Assembly (NCBI RefSeq): GCF_901709675.1
Contig: NC_051099.1
Location: 4,340,001 to 4,404,000, forward strand
Source: Syngnathus acus
Lineage: Eukaryota > Chordata > Actinopteri > Syngnathiformes > Syngnathidae
Direction: 5' to 3'
Length of the DNA stretch: 64,000 nt
This document shows positions 1-12,450 of this stretch, in pieces (position 1 is the stretch's first letter; every line of letters starts with the position of its first letter). The notes beneath the pieces were generated by a model, which searched no databases, had not been told where the DNA came from, and saw only the letters and a list, made by a program, of their open reading frames with translations. Made by a program: the position numbers and the translations under genes.

Positions 1-851
1 AGGGAGCTGTAACCAGCAGCCCAGATGGACGGACGGGCTCACCGCCGCTCCTCGTGTCCTCCCCCACCAAGACACCAACACCTCCTCCCTCCCTCGCCCT
101 CTTGTGCAGCACTCTCCCTCTTTGTCTCTTTCAGACTTTCGCTTAGTGAAATGAAGCGATGCTCATTCGCACTGAAAATGTCTCCAGAGGCTTGACGCTG
201 TTTAATATACACATGTCAGTTGTGAAATATGGATGTTACGATGAGTTGTATAATTAATGAGCTTTTTAGAAAATTGCAGTAAATACTATTGTCAGATTTA
301 TTTTTTGGGTGACATAACAAGAGTTTCTGGCCCCCATTTGAAAAATTATTCTTTTTTTTTTTTTTTTTCTATTGTGGGTCAATCATAATTAGGCACATGG
401 CCATGGCAGATTTCCAGTGCACAAACAAAAGGAAATAAACCCCGGTGACGGTGAGCTTTGTTTTTGCTTGTGAGGGAGAAGCTGGGAACTGCATAAAGGA
501 TGCAAGCAGATAAAGGAATCTAATCTCACTTACACTGGCAAAATCTGCAAGATGGCTAATGGAGTATTGCACAATGGTCAATGAAGTAGAGGGACTGCAG
601 TGGGCGTTTGGTACGACGCGCCGTTTGTCATACATACTACATCAGTGGTAAAGATATTCCTGCAGCAAATGTACAGACTAAATATTTTTACAGGTATCAT
701 AATCCTTTTAAGGGCCATTTTAATTTATTATAGCCACTGAAAAATATACATTACAATTTGACAGAAGGCTGTCAGTGCTGGAGATGAAATGAATTGTTGT
801 TAGCTAGTATGCTTGCTTACAGAAATTGCAGTGAAAAGAAATAAATTCAAC

Positions 852-995
852 TTGATTTTTTTATTTTTTACAATTTAAAAGACTTGTTTTATATAGTTTT
901 TAGATTTATTCAAATTTGGCAGCGAACTTGATTTTTTTATAACAATTTAAAAGACTTGTTTTATATAGTTTTTAGATTTATTTAAATTTGGCAGG
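852..995. repeat. Tandem duplication, about 70-75 bp, two copies
   Basis: Two adjacent AT-rich copies both run from aacttgattttttta through acaatttaaaagacttg to aaatttggcag. The second lacks a few bases near its start. Near-identity suggests a recent local duplication. No function is visible. Confidence 0.75.
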
Positions 996-1167
996 GCTGT
1001 GTGGAATTTACAAGACATTTTTATTTTCACTTTACAGTCATGATTTTATGTGGCAGTAGTGAGCCACTCACCTGAATTTAGTGAACGTGAGTATGAAATA
1101 TTGTCAGTCTCCATATGTGCCCTGTTATTAACCAGTGCCCACTTTTGGGGCTTTATTCCGTCTTTCT

Positions 1168-1254
1168 TCCAATCCAAAATCAGCTGGGATCGACTCCAGC
1201 TGCCTGCAGGCCCGAACAGGATAATCAATTTTGAAAAATGCATGGATGGATGTT
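1168..1254 (+). mobile_element. 3' tail of a fish L2/SINE-type retroelement
   Basis: The stretch contains the diagnostic agctgggatcgactccagc segment, then a pyrimidine/purine spacer and a short atggatgga tail. This arrangement is typical of fish L2-like LINEs and the SINEs that share their 3' ends. It is an old, truncated copy. The family cannot be named without a library search. Confidence 0.6.
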
Positions 1255-2520
1255 AATTAATTTTCATCTACTTTGGTATTCTTGCCAATGTACATGCTGC
1301 TAATTGTAGACGCTGCTAGTTGCTACAGAGTGGTTGAACAAACACAAGGCTGTAAACAGTTCAACCTTCATGAAGGTCTTTGCTCTACTGAGTGCCATTC
1401 TAGTTTACTGAAAGTTTTACAAGCTATAAGGATGCTTGTGAAAAAAAAAATACAGAACTGCAATGATCCCTTTTGGATGGTCACCTTGTTCACGTTTGAT
1501 TTTTGCTGGGTTCATAAAATTGGACTCAGGGGACTGTGGATAATCTGAGGGCATCTGAGGATTTTTTTTTCTCCCCCCCCCCACCGGAAAGTAATGTTTC
1601 CCCTTGCTGTCTTTGTTTCTCCTGCTCTCCATTTGTCAAGTCCCACTCGATGTTTCATGCTCTTTCCTTATTACCACTTGCACTGACTGTAAGGGCAGCC
1701 CTTGGGATATGTCAGCATGCAGATCCATTAAATTATTAGACCTCGTTTATTATTAACTCTGTTGCATACGGAACTGCCTGTGAGCTTTTAATATTCATGC
1801 AGGATGACTGTTCCCAACAGATGCTAACAGGACCAAGTGGGATCAGATTAATGCAGTCGAGTGAAGAACACGACGAGCAAAGCACATATTTTGACAGCTA
1901 GCTTTTTTAATAATTAGTGTTACAGGTCAGCATACACACAGTTTAGTGACGTGTTGGGAATGTATACATGGTAATCAATTTTTGGTATGGTCAGAAATTA
2001 GTCAGGTGAGTAGATGAGTGGATTTAAGGGTGAGTGATTAGTAAAGCATGACCACACACACAAAAAAAAAAAAGAAATATATCGAGGAAGAATGCTGAAC
2101 ATGAAAGAACATGTTTTGTTCAGAAGAAGCCAAAAAAATGGCCACAAAGTGCTAATATAATCTGTCGTGTTCTTGTGCGGCTGTAAATTTGTCATCAAAC
2201 GAGGCGTCCGGTGAGTCATCCGTAAGATTAGTCTCTTTTTTTTCCACAGTTGCTCTGTGCCTCTTTGCTTAATTTCCTCTTTCTTTGTCCCCTGCATGTT
2301 GACCTTGTCCCTTTTTCCACCTCGCTCCATTGTCCACATTGCATGCGATGTAAAGCAGTGAGGTGTCCAGCACGTAAATTGCCTGTTTATTTCCAGTCAT
2401 TGCATCAATTACGCCTATGCAAAATTATGACGTGTGTGTTTGTGGAACACAGAAATAATTAAGAGATCTTAGGCATACACACACACCAGGAGCAGTAAAG
2501 CACTGTTTCATTTCATACTG

Positions 2521-2937
2521 TACCGTATTTTCCGGACTATAAGTCGCACCGGACTATAAGGCGCACCTTCAATGAAGGTCCCATTTTAAAACGTTGTTCT
2601 TATATATGGCGCACCGGACTATAAGGCGCACCATTAATGCATCATGTCAGATTTTTAATCTAAATCAAAATCATTCTCCATTTTATCTTTTTTATTTCAA
2701 CTTCAGATGCAACAAATTACTTTATAATCACAAAATAATGATCCATAGTCTTTTTGATTCATGATTCCTAGTCTTCAGCGGGCCACTTATGATTGATTTT
2801 ATGACACAGTGCTTCGGGCCAGTTTAAATTTAGGAATTTGGTCCATATTTAAGGCGCACCGGACTATAAGGCGCACTGTCGGCTTTTGAGAAAATTTTAG
2901 GTTTTTAGGTGCGCCTTATAGTCCGGAAAATACGGTA
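2521..2937. mobile_element. MITE with taccgtattttccgg terminal inverted repeats
   Basis: The left end taccgtattttccggacta is mirrored at the right end by tagtccggaaaatacggta. The interior carries several ggactataaggcgcacc sub-repeats in both orientations. The TA at each outer edge suggests TA target-site use. There is no transposase frame, so this is a non-autonomous element of a kind common in fish genomes. A second copy lies at 7592-7902. I do not assign a superfamily. Confidence 0.8.
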
Positions 2938-4834
2938 CTTGATATGGAGGTTGATGGAGATCAACATGACAATTTCGTCTTTGAGGAATAGAGGCGTGTC
3001 CATGACAGTCTGCGATGATTAGTGGAGCTTTGTGGGCAGAATTTGTCAAACACAGACAGCCAAGGAAGGCCATGAGTGCAACTCTTCAATTTGTCTCATA
3101 GCAATTCAACCTCAGTGGATGCAATATGCACATTTGCAACATGTTGGGGAATTGAATCCTTGGAGAGGTGAACGTGTCTTAGATAAAGAACCTAACAGTT
3201 CGTACAGTAATAGTACTACTATTTTTCTTATTTCAAATATTCTTTAATAAAAATAATAATAAAAGCTTGATTTAAGAAAATTAGTCCAACCAAAAATACA
3301 GTTTGCATATTTTTTTAAGAAATAAAACAATGATTACTTTCTACACATTGATGAGCATATTAGATTTGTGCACATAAAATGTCAAAAGTAAATCTATGCA
3401 TTAGAAGAACTACTTTTAATCAGCCGCTGAAAAGCCAATCAAAGTAGCCTAGCTCATTACTGTCAAGAGCAGAGGGCATGAAAAACACGGATGACAGATT
3501 TAGTGGCCTCTATCCCCTCTGGGACGCATGCACAGTTTTATGGTAAGGGAAACAATTTATCACAAGGCAATGCATCTGTGCTTAGCTTTTAATTAATGTT
3601 CCAAGATGAAGTCTTTTAATAAGCCCAGCTTTGGCCTGTCTGTTTTGTTTGTTTCTCATCCCAAAACTCCACTTTTCACAAATTGCATCCTAATCCTTAA
3701 AGCAACAGCAAGTATGGAATAGTTTGGTTATGTCAGCATGGTGCCTCGTGGTTCTGAGGTTTGGTATTTGAATTTTTTTTTTTTCTGGGCGGATTGTCGG
3801 CTTCCTCCCACGTTCCAAAAACATATTAATGAAGAAGCAGCATTAATTGGCAATATATAGAATTTGCTGTTTTCACACCCACAATGGCGCAAACCTCCCT
3901 TTTGTAAATATACCTGGCTTGTGGTCATATGCAAAATCACCAAAATCTGCTTGTAGAAGATTTGGACTGCAAAATAAAAAAAAAAAAACCCTTAACCCTA
4001 ACTTTAAAATCCTTCAAAAAAAAAAAAAAGATCTTGAATTTTTCAAAAGTTCGAAAGTTACATTCTTACATGGTGTTGCTTCAGTTTCATTTGTCTTTTT
4101 ACTCATTTGTTTTCCCCACAGCTTCTCTATTAACTCTCCACTCTATATTCCTTTCATGTTTACATTAGTTTCACTGGCCAGCTCCTGAGGCTCAGTCCCT
4201 GCCAATATTTGTTTGGGTGAAAGCTGCACCCTATTTCCTGTATTTTATCATCTCCCTTGTACCAGCTCATTTATTGCCCTCGTTATCTGTATATATTTCT
4301 TCCTCTTTGGCCCTCTCCTCCCGTCTTGTCCGCCCTGAATGAACAACATTGAGGATTCAAATAAAAAGATGTAGTGGACAAAGAGCCGATAGCCAGTCGC
4401 TGAAAAACAGCAAATTGGACAGTCGTGAATGTGAAAGGACCACATTATAGGAAAACCAAATTCCCAATGATCGATCTTGAAGAAAATTAAAAAGCAGCCG
4501 TAAAGAGTCGAATTAGCATTAGACACGTCTTAGTATCTCTTAATTAAGCATGTAAAAGCTTTTTGAGTAGGACAGATACACGTCTCGGTCAGAACAGAGA
4601 ATGTTCTTTCACTTGTCATTGAGACGGAAAAAAAAAGTCAAAGAATAAGAAGGCCAATGACAAAGAAATGTCCAAACTAACGACTGCTCATATGAATATT
4701 CACCATAATGTGTCATCTTTGACATTCGCAGACAAGGCTGTGCCCTGCCACCTCCGTCACTGAATAGACATTATGTGGTGCCGCATTAAAAGTCTGATCA
4801 CATCACTGACTCTCTGTGCGTGAGAGGAGTGTGC

Positions 4835-4836
<2 letters not shown>

Positions 4837-4866
<30 letters not shown>
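4837..4866. repeat. (TG)n microsatellite
   Basis: About 15 TG dinucleotides, preceded by a degenerate gtgcgag lead-in. It is an ordinary length-variable microsatellite with no gene nearby. Confidence 0.95.
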
Positions 4867-4867
<1 letters not shown>

Positions 4868-6144
4868 AAATCATCTCAGCATCGCTTTCTGCACATCTAT
4901 CACTGTAAAATCACAGTGAGCTACAAACCACTTACAGCAGGCGTGAACGTTTGAATCTTTTATGAGGATGTGCTGTAATAACAGACCTGTGCAACAAAAT
5001 CCTCCGTTTAGACAGCAGGCCATTTAGGAAATACAGATTAGACTGGATCTTGAACATGGAATTCAACAATATTTGATTTCATAACATTGGCATCCAACAT
5101 GGCTGTAGATCATTAATAGAGCCACAAAGATAGAAATGACAAGTTTGAGTGGTGTCAGGGAAAAAAAACAGCAACTCCAAAGAAAGATTTTTGAGTGCCA
5201 TCAAATCCTGTTTTCAACCGACCTTAGCTAGTGTTTTTCTCAATGTGCTCCAACCTGCTGACATTTTCCTCTTCAAGGTTGCAGTTACGATTTTTGGTAT
5301 TTTTGTCACATTCTCAGTGACTCTTTAAGCTGAGTTGTTTTATCGATTGAATATTAACAATAAGAAACTTTTTTTTTTAAATTATTTAGCAAAACACGAG
5401 AAATTTGTTTTTAGTCTTTTAGCAACAACCACAAAAGATATACACAGTATCTAATCTTTGTATTGTACGGAATTTTAGAGAACTAAACTTCATAATAGAC
5501 ACAAGCTAAACAGAACACTTAACATAAAACACATTATAGTGTGGTGTAACAAATATTTTTAGAATTTATTCTATCGATTATTCCATCGATTAATCGGATG
5601 CAATTTTATCTGCATTAAAGTGTATTGATTTTTTTTCCTGGATTATTTTGGTTTCACGTGGTATTATAATAATCAATAACCTAACAGGCATTGTCTAAAT
5701 ACCCTACAGATATCTTGGAAATAATTTCACATCAATGTTACCTACCTAATGACTATTTGAAGTAGGTTTCGAAGGAGTTTGGCCAGTAATGTGTTTGCTT
5801 CCATTTCCTAGAAATGCTCTCGTACATAATTTACAAGCAATAAGTGGTTCGCAGCATGAAATAATGCTGCCTTTAAAACTGAGCCTCATGAGGGACAATT
5901 CTAAAGACACCTAAATCGACAAAGACTGTTATTGCCAATTTAGACTCAAATGGTCCTGACAAGCTCATATCAGAAATACTTTGACCTCTGTGGCTAGTCA
6001 TTGAGAAGAAATAAATGGTGTAAGTAAGCTGTACCAGGAAAACTACAGATGTGCCCATCATTCCATTAATAGGGGAAAAAAAAATGCAAATAAATTCCAA
6101 AATCCCAGAAATGCATGTTAATACAAAATTTCCAATGTGTACCC

Positions 6145-6214
6145 AGCCTGTCACCCAAAGTCAGCTGGGATAGTTTCCATTTACTACGCTTAAGATGACC
6201 CTAATAAAAATGGA
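6145..6214 (+). mobile_element. Degenerate L2/SINE 3' tail
   Basis: The sequence cacccaaagtcagctgggat followed by an aaaaatggatgg end resembles the shared 3' tail of fish L2/SINE elements. It is more decayed than the copy at 1168. Confidence 0.45.
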
Positions 6215-7379
6215 TGGTTTCGGAACTCTGTATTAAATGTAAAATACAAATTGCGAGCCAGGTGGGATCCAGGTGGGTAGGTGTTAAACACCACCACCAT
6301 CTGTTGCCCCTTTTTTTACTCTGCCCTTCATGCAGAGTTGCCACTTAGGACTAATAATTACAAGTCCAAGGCTACGTAATAAATGCTAGCGTAGACGACA
6401 ACACGAGGATGCTTGGCTATTAAAGCACCAAACATCTCCGATATTACAGTAAATAGTTAGCCATGCATCCTTGATGCCGTGTGGCGGCATCTTCCATAGC
6501 CAGGAGGATACACCTCATGCTGTCCTTACTCACAACCCTCCTTTGACACCATTTTTAAACATGCAGACAGAGCGGTTCCTTCGAGACTTTATAAGTAATT
6601 ACTATTCTTACAGCGGAACAAGACGTCACCTGAGATTTCACCATTGTTCAAATAAAATGGCTAAGGATATTTTTGTCTCTGTGAAAAGCATTGGGCAGCT
6701 ACTATCTTTGTTCTTTTTAATCAGCAGGAAAAAAAAACACCCTGTAGTCGGAAATTGTTACAGCTCAGAATGGTTTATGCTAGTGTTTCTCAAAGTTTAA
6801 CGAAAATTAAACGCGTAAAAAAAATCAAAACACAATTTACAGTCAATGTCTGTTAAACAGTATCTGAAAATTGACTAAAAAGGAAACCACTGTGATGTCA
6901 ATATTTAGCGCACCATATTAAGTAACGGTTAGCCTCCACGTTTGGCTCCTTCTAATTCAGTTTAAATTACAATCATCTTCCACCATCATGGGAAAAAAGT
7001 GGCCACACCCACATACTGTACATGCCAGACACACACATGAATGGACAACAAGATCATGTGGATGACAGATTGATGTGCAGATCAAATTATATATTCTCAT
7101 ACTACAAACACGTCTTCATGAGACGCTTGGTTTGGTTTAGTGTGTTGACAGTATTGGACAAAATTCTTTTTTTTTTTAGAACGGCAGCTATCTTGATGTT
7201 TCTCAGTCAGCTTGGATCTGCAGCAACCCAGATGGCAGACAAAGAAGAGTTTGCAGTGAGCTGAGTCGGCACATTTTACACACATCTGCAATTTCAGCTA
7301 TAACGTTGGGGATTGAGCGCGCCAATGCCATGGTGATTGACGGCTCTTGTTAATGGTAGGATTTCTGGGAGGGGAACAG

Positions 7380-7440
7380 CAGGTTAGTGTCAAGGTCAAT
7401 CGGGAAGCGTTTGGCAGAAATCCAATGGGAGATTTCAACA
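7380..7440 (+). repeat. Dispersed repeat fragment, copy A
   Basis: About 60 bp (core agtgtcaaggtcaatcggga, then gatttcaa) recurs with moderate divergence at 8932-8990. The pair suggests an old interspersed element or segmental copy. No ends or coding capacity can be defined. Confidence 0.45.
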
Positions 7441-7591
7441 AGAAAATTGGAAACACGCAAACCAGCTTGTGAGTCAGGGTGGTGAATCAAAAGGTCAGTT
7501 TGTGTGCGTGCGGTTGTGGTGACAGCACCAAGAATAGGGCTTGTGGTGATATCACTTTGGATTTTTTTTTGCTGCAGATGTACAGCTTCAC

Positions 7592-7902
7592 TACCGTATT
7601 TTCCGCACTATAAGGCGCACCTAAAAACCTCAAATTTTCTCAAAAGCTGACAGTGCGCCTTATAATCAGGTGTGCCTTATATATGGACCAATATTGAGCC
7701 ACTACAGCAGGTGTATCCAAAGTCTGGCCCGTGGGCCAAATGTATATATCTTATGTATGGACAAAATTTTAAAATGGGCCATTCATTGATGGTGCGCTTT
7801 ATAATCTGGTGCGCCTTATATATGGACAAAGTTTTAAAATGGGCCATTCATTGAAGGTGCGCCTTATAATCCGGTGCGCCTTATAGTGCGGAAAATACGG
7901 TA
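7592..7902. mobile_element. Second MITE of the taccgtattttcc family
   Basis: The left end taccgtattttccgcacta is the exact inverse of the right end tagtgcggaaaatacggta. Compared with the copy at 2521 the central G/C of the terminus is changed in both ends together, so the inverted repeat stays perfect. The interior has tandem gcgccttatatatggac units of about 65-80 bp. It has no coding capacity. Confidence 0.8.
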
Positions 7903-8931
7903 CTTTTTTTTTTTTTTTAGAAGAAATCTTTGAGGGATGTTAAATATATTGATACTGTGATTTCGTCAGATAGCCGACTCGGAAGTGTTTCTTCAAAAGC
8001 ATTTTGATAGAACGTTTATGGAGAGACTTTCATCAACTGAGCAGAGATGAGGTCAGTTTTATTTTTTGATGAGAAATCAAATGAATTTCAAAGTGGTTCA
8101 ACAGTTTATTTTTTATAATTGGTATTAAAAACACAGAGAAAATGAAATAAACATCCCCCGCTAAGCTTTTTGCAAATACACACGTTTATGTATTTTCAAG
8201 TAATCAAAAGTTTAAGACTAAATCATGTAATCCTGCCCAAAAAGAAATAAAAACGGTGACATTTCGACACTTGATTTACATTGACGGTCAGCTGTGATCC
8301 CCTTGTGATTTTATCTGTCATCACTTTCTTCACAGAGCGTCCATCTGACATCAGCGGCGGCGTCTCATTGACATAAAAACGGAAAATAAAAAGACTCCAG
8401 AGAGCTTCTGCGGCTGATAGCAACAACACACTTCCAAATAACACCTCGTGTATCACAGTTTATGGACGACGTGTCGACAGAAGCTGGAGAAGATACAGCT
8501 GGCACACGTTGAGGAATTGCTCGTGGGGCCAAATGTAGAGCAAATGGAAGAGAAAAAAGGTATGGTTGGGATTTTTTTCTCTCGCAAAATGATAGCAATT
8601 GTCTCAAATGTTGAAAATAGGTTAGATTATTATCTAAAAATGATTTATTAACTCCTGGATACAATATTTAGCTGAGCAGACTTGCACATATCTTAAAATT
8701 AGATTTGTTGGACAATTATTAAATATGTATTAATTTAACAGTATTTTTATTATTGCACGTATATATTTTGCAATTATCTTGTATAATGTGTACAAAATAC
8801 AGTAACTAAAATATTGCCACCATAAACATAGTGGGGTTTTTTTAAACTCTTTTCCAATCCATGGCAATTACTAGTTACAGAATTATCATGAACGTTTAAT
8901 TTTAAATGAGCTTTTTGACAGGAGAACGGCA

Positions 8932-8990
8932 AGTGAGTGTCAAGGACAATCAGGAAGCTTTTAGCCAAATCCTAATTAGCGATTTCAATG
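8932..8990 (+). repeat. Dispersed repeat fragment, copy B
   Basis: The partner of the fragment at 7380 (core agtgtcaaggacaatcagga, then gatttcaa). It aligns by eye with a few substitutions and one short gap. Confidence 0.45.
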
Positions 8991-9159
8991 CTAACTCTAA
9001 TTTATTATTTGAATGAGAGACACATTTTCAAATTTCCTCTTTATTGTGAGCTAAAATTCCTGAACTATATTGTGTAAAAAAAAAAAAAGTATTTCACATT
9101 TTCAATCATGCAGTGTTTTGTTCTAGTTGTACTAAGTTCATTTTGTTTTTACTTGTTAA

Positions 9160-9320
9160 TCACTTCACTGGTTCTTTTATCTCAAACAAAATATTTCAGG
9201 TGGCATTACCTGACATGTTTCGGCTTGTACTTCCGCCTTCGAAGTACAAGCACAAGCCGAAACATGTCAGGTAATGCAACCTAAAATATTTTGTTTGACA
9301 TAAAAGAACCAGTGAAGTGA
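9160..9320. mobile_element. Foldback (hairpin) element
   Basis: A left arm of about 74 bases starting tcacttcactggttctttta is matched by an inverted right arm ending taaaagaaccagtgaagtga. Only a few mismatches and one 6-base insertion separate the arms, with under 10 bases between them. The arms carry the palindromic core acatgtttcggcttgt. This fits a foldback-type MITE or a head-to-head duplication. There is no coding potential. Confidence 0.75.
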
Positions 9321-10842
9321 GTGTTTTGTTCTGTTTTTACAAAAAGAAGAAAAACGGGAAATAAAGTTGTAATGGGGGAAAAGGGGGCTAAATATATAAT
9401 AAAGATGTACAGAGAATGCTTCCGTTCAAGCAGATGGTGAGAGTAGTAAACGTTGCTCAACAAGCTTTTTGGAGTTCTCCGAGATCATCAAGTATTCATA
9501 GTGCTGCTGCATGATTCTTTGTGCTGTGAAGACAAAAAAAAAAAAAAAAAGCAGGCTGTTTTAACGCCAAAGTGAAGACAACAAATGGCAATTTGCAATC
9601 TCAGTCGGGATTCTTGCGTTCTTGCTCTGACAAAGAAAAACAATCACGGAGGGTGATTGTTGCAAAATAGCTTCGACCTCATTTTTAAACCCAGTTAAAC
9701 CAGTTAGCAGTGATCAATAAAGCTTACTTGTGCACTCGGTGAAACGGTTTTGGTTAAAAAAAAAAGGAAATATGATTTGAAATGAGTGAAGCAGATTTGC
9801 ATCGTACTTCCTTTGAGCGTGGCTGTGTCACATGATGGCTCATTTTCTGAATCAATTTTCATTATAAATATTGATGGATGAAAATTATTTCTTTTCTTTT
9901 TTTATTTTTATAAAAATATAAATCATTTTCATCCATCAATTATTTGATCATACAAGCAAGATTTGGAAATTTCTGTAAATTCTGTGTTGATTATTTTTTA
10001 CTATAATTCATTTTTTGGGGGTGAAAGTGAAGTCATGTGATTTCATGGCTATCAAGGTATTAACAAATATACGTATTTTGAGTGCCTAGAAACTGCGAGG
10101 CAGATTTGAGATTAACCGAAATAAAACGATGATCACCATAACAATAAAAGTTGCTCGACCCCATGCTGTGAAGCTCCCGATGATCTTTTCTGAGCCCTCA
10201 AGATATCTTGTGTTTATTAATCCACCACACAATCATCTCCAACATTCATTTCACAATGACCATGAACTGCATGCCGCGCTTATCTTGAAACAACAAACGT
10301 CAATCTCCCGCAAAAGAAAATGAACTTCCTGTAAATGTACTTCAATTTATTGATTTAATAACCATGTCATTAATTTTCCAAGTCACATTACGGCTGTCGT
10401 TTCAATTTGGATGGCGTTTAATTCGACAGAAGATGTTATTTACCAGCATTTATTGTTTCAGCCTCTCAAGAGAGGCCATTTGTTCTCCTTAAGATTTCAT
10501 TTTGGAAGAGATAAAGACTGTTTAAAATGGAATCAAGCGAATGTTGCAATTACAGAGAGTTGACATGCAGACATTTCTTTGTCCAAACACAATCAGTGAG
10601 GAAATTATGCAGGGAAATGAACCAAAAACAATTTTTTGGACTCTTTCAAATGAAATCCAAGTGATAGGCAGATTGGACAAAAACAAAAGACGTTGACATG
10701 AGCGCTTTGTACAATTTATTTATGGAGGAGACAAAGAGCGTATTATTGGATGCATCGTCACTCCCATCAGTCAAATATTCCTTCGTCTCAGATTTTGAAC
10801 AGAATTTGATGATAAAACACAATGAGAAGACTCAAATATATA

Positions 10843-10960
10843 TAAATAAATGAATAAATAAATGAATAAATAAATATATAGGTAAATGAATAAGTAAATG
10901 AATAAATAAATGAATAAATAAATATATAAGTAAATGAATAAATACATAAATAAATAATCT
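10843..10960. repeat. (AATA/AATG)n tetranucleotide repeat
   Basis: Runs of aataaatg and aaataaat units with occasional tatata interruptions. It is a degenerate tetranucleotide microsatellite. Open frames across it are artefacts of the repeat. Confidence 0.9.
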
Positions 10961-11921
10961 TTATGGTTATATACTGTTTTGTGACAACCACAATCTTGTC
11001 CTGAAAGATAACTTTACCACAGCATTTTCTCAAAATAGCTTTTTTTTTTCTCCCCCCCCACTCGTCTTGAGAGTAAACAATTTCCTCCAATTTATGTTAG
11101 CACAAACAGCAACATTAAAGATGGGCCAAATGTAGACACAGAGGGAGAGTGATCAAAGAGTGAAATATGATTACTGGCAGGAGTGACACATCGCAAGTTT
11201 ATTTGCAGGTTTGTCTGCCAAACTTGCAGCAAAAAGGGACCCATAGGGAAGCATCGTAGCCTTTTATTTTGGGTTTACTTGTACAGTTTGTATAAAATCC
11301 ACCTCCCACGCCCAGTCAATGTCAAAATAACTCCACTCTTTGTACGCAACTTTCTACAGAGCAACCTGTCTTTTTCTGAGGGATTTACCTGTAATCTGCA
11401 GGGAGCCACAAGAATTTTGGGGTAGGGAGAACATTTACTGACGGCAAAGGTTAAAACATGTCACAGTGCTCTTGAGCTAAATATCAAGTCACTTAAGGGC
11501 TCTCGGAGCTGCACGCTCACCGACGAGCAACCCCCCCCCTCCAAAACGCTCATGTGGAGCACTCTATATTTGCTTTTATCCGTTGACCTTTGCCACCAAT
11601 CTTGAAAGCAATATGTGCGACAGCGAGTTTATGATTATGTAGCTTTTTCAATTTCTTATGAAACCAAATACTATCTTGTACTAACTGCAAGTGGTAAAAG
11701 ATTTCTTCAGACCAGTCTCCGATACCGATACTAAGTACCAATACCCAAAAAGCGATGACAGATGATTTCGATCAAATTCTTCTTACATTCTTATGAGAGT
11801 GAAGAGCTACGGTGGACTCTAAGTATATGCATAAAATATAAAAATAAAATATCTATTTAAATAATACAACCATTAAAAAAAATGTAAGTATATGCATAAT
11901 ATATATATATATATATATATA

Positions 11922-12450
11922 TAGGGGTGTAACGATTCATCGATACACATCGATTAATCGATATAATGCTCTACGATTTGTTGGCATCGATGCTAAACGT
12001 AAACATCGATCTATATCGCCCGTTTTTGACCTCGGACATTAGACGCGACTTTATTTTGAAATCCAGTTCATTGTTGCTTGCTTCCTCTTTCCGGGAGCAG
12101 TGCGCGGCGTGTTGTGTTGTGAGCAGAGCAGGCACGTGAAAGGGGAGCCGACAACTACGCGGCTCCTGGGCTGGTGCTATGGCTAGTGTCCAAGAAGACG
12201 AGGAAATTCGCTCCCCTTTGGGCTTCAAGTCATTCGTTTGGAAGCACTTTGTAATTTCCTAAATAAAGAGTTTGCAGTACCTTGTTGATTTTGCGTATGA
12301 ATTGTTATAAATCAGGATATTGTTCTATATCGATCGTGATGTATCGTGAATGAATCACAGCAGGCTTTAAGATATCGGCAAATATCGTATCGTGATTCTT
12401 TGTATCGATATGATATCGTATCGTTACAAAACGCGCGATTTACACCCCTA
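11922..12450 (+). mobile_element. hAT-like non-autonomous transposon
   Basis: The termini are taggggtgtaa on the left and ttacaccccta on the right, an 11-bp perfect inverted pair. Subterminal regions are rich in atcgat and atatcg motifs. The interior holds a remnant transposase 5' coding exon (listed separately). Short TIRs plus a BED-finger-like N-terminus point to the hAT superfamily. The left flank is an (AT)n tract. The immediate right flank is telomere-like satellite, not AT sequence, whereas a duplicate right end at 15210-15238 is followed by AT-rich DNA. The original right junction is therefore probably the distal one. Confidence 0.75.
12179..12262 (+). pseudogene. hAT/ZBED transposase N-terminal fragment
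   Basis: An ATG in good context opens 27 codons ending KSFVWKHFVIS and a stop. The segment GFKSFVWKHF resembles the start of the BED zinc finger at the N-terminus of hAT transposases and ZBED proteins, where the zinc-binding cysteines would follow. Here the frame stops before any cysteine, so the fragment cannot form a finger or encode transposase. The family assignment rests on memory of this N-terminal motif and needs a protein search. Confidence 0.5.

Larger units (their letters stand above)
1..11921. other. Gene-poor spacer upstream of flrt1
   Basis: I find no convincing coding exon here. The open frames are short, AT-rich and bear no recognisable protein motif. The first 130 bases are C-rich and end in a pyrimidine tract followed by cag (near 134), so they could be an untranslated exon or promoter fragment, but nothing confirms this. 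The stretch holds the MITEs, foldback element, L2/SINE tails and microsatellites listed separately. Its position next to flrt1 makes it a plausible home for upstream untranslated exons and enhancers of that gene, which is inference only. Confidence 0.6.

Noticed and set aside
5560-5600. attcc atcgattaatcgg stretch as another transposon
   Set aside because: It resembles ends of fish hAT-like MITEs, but no matching second terminus could be found, so no element is called.
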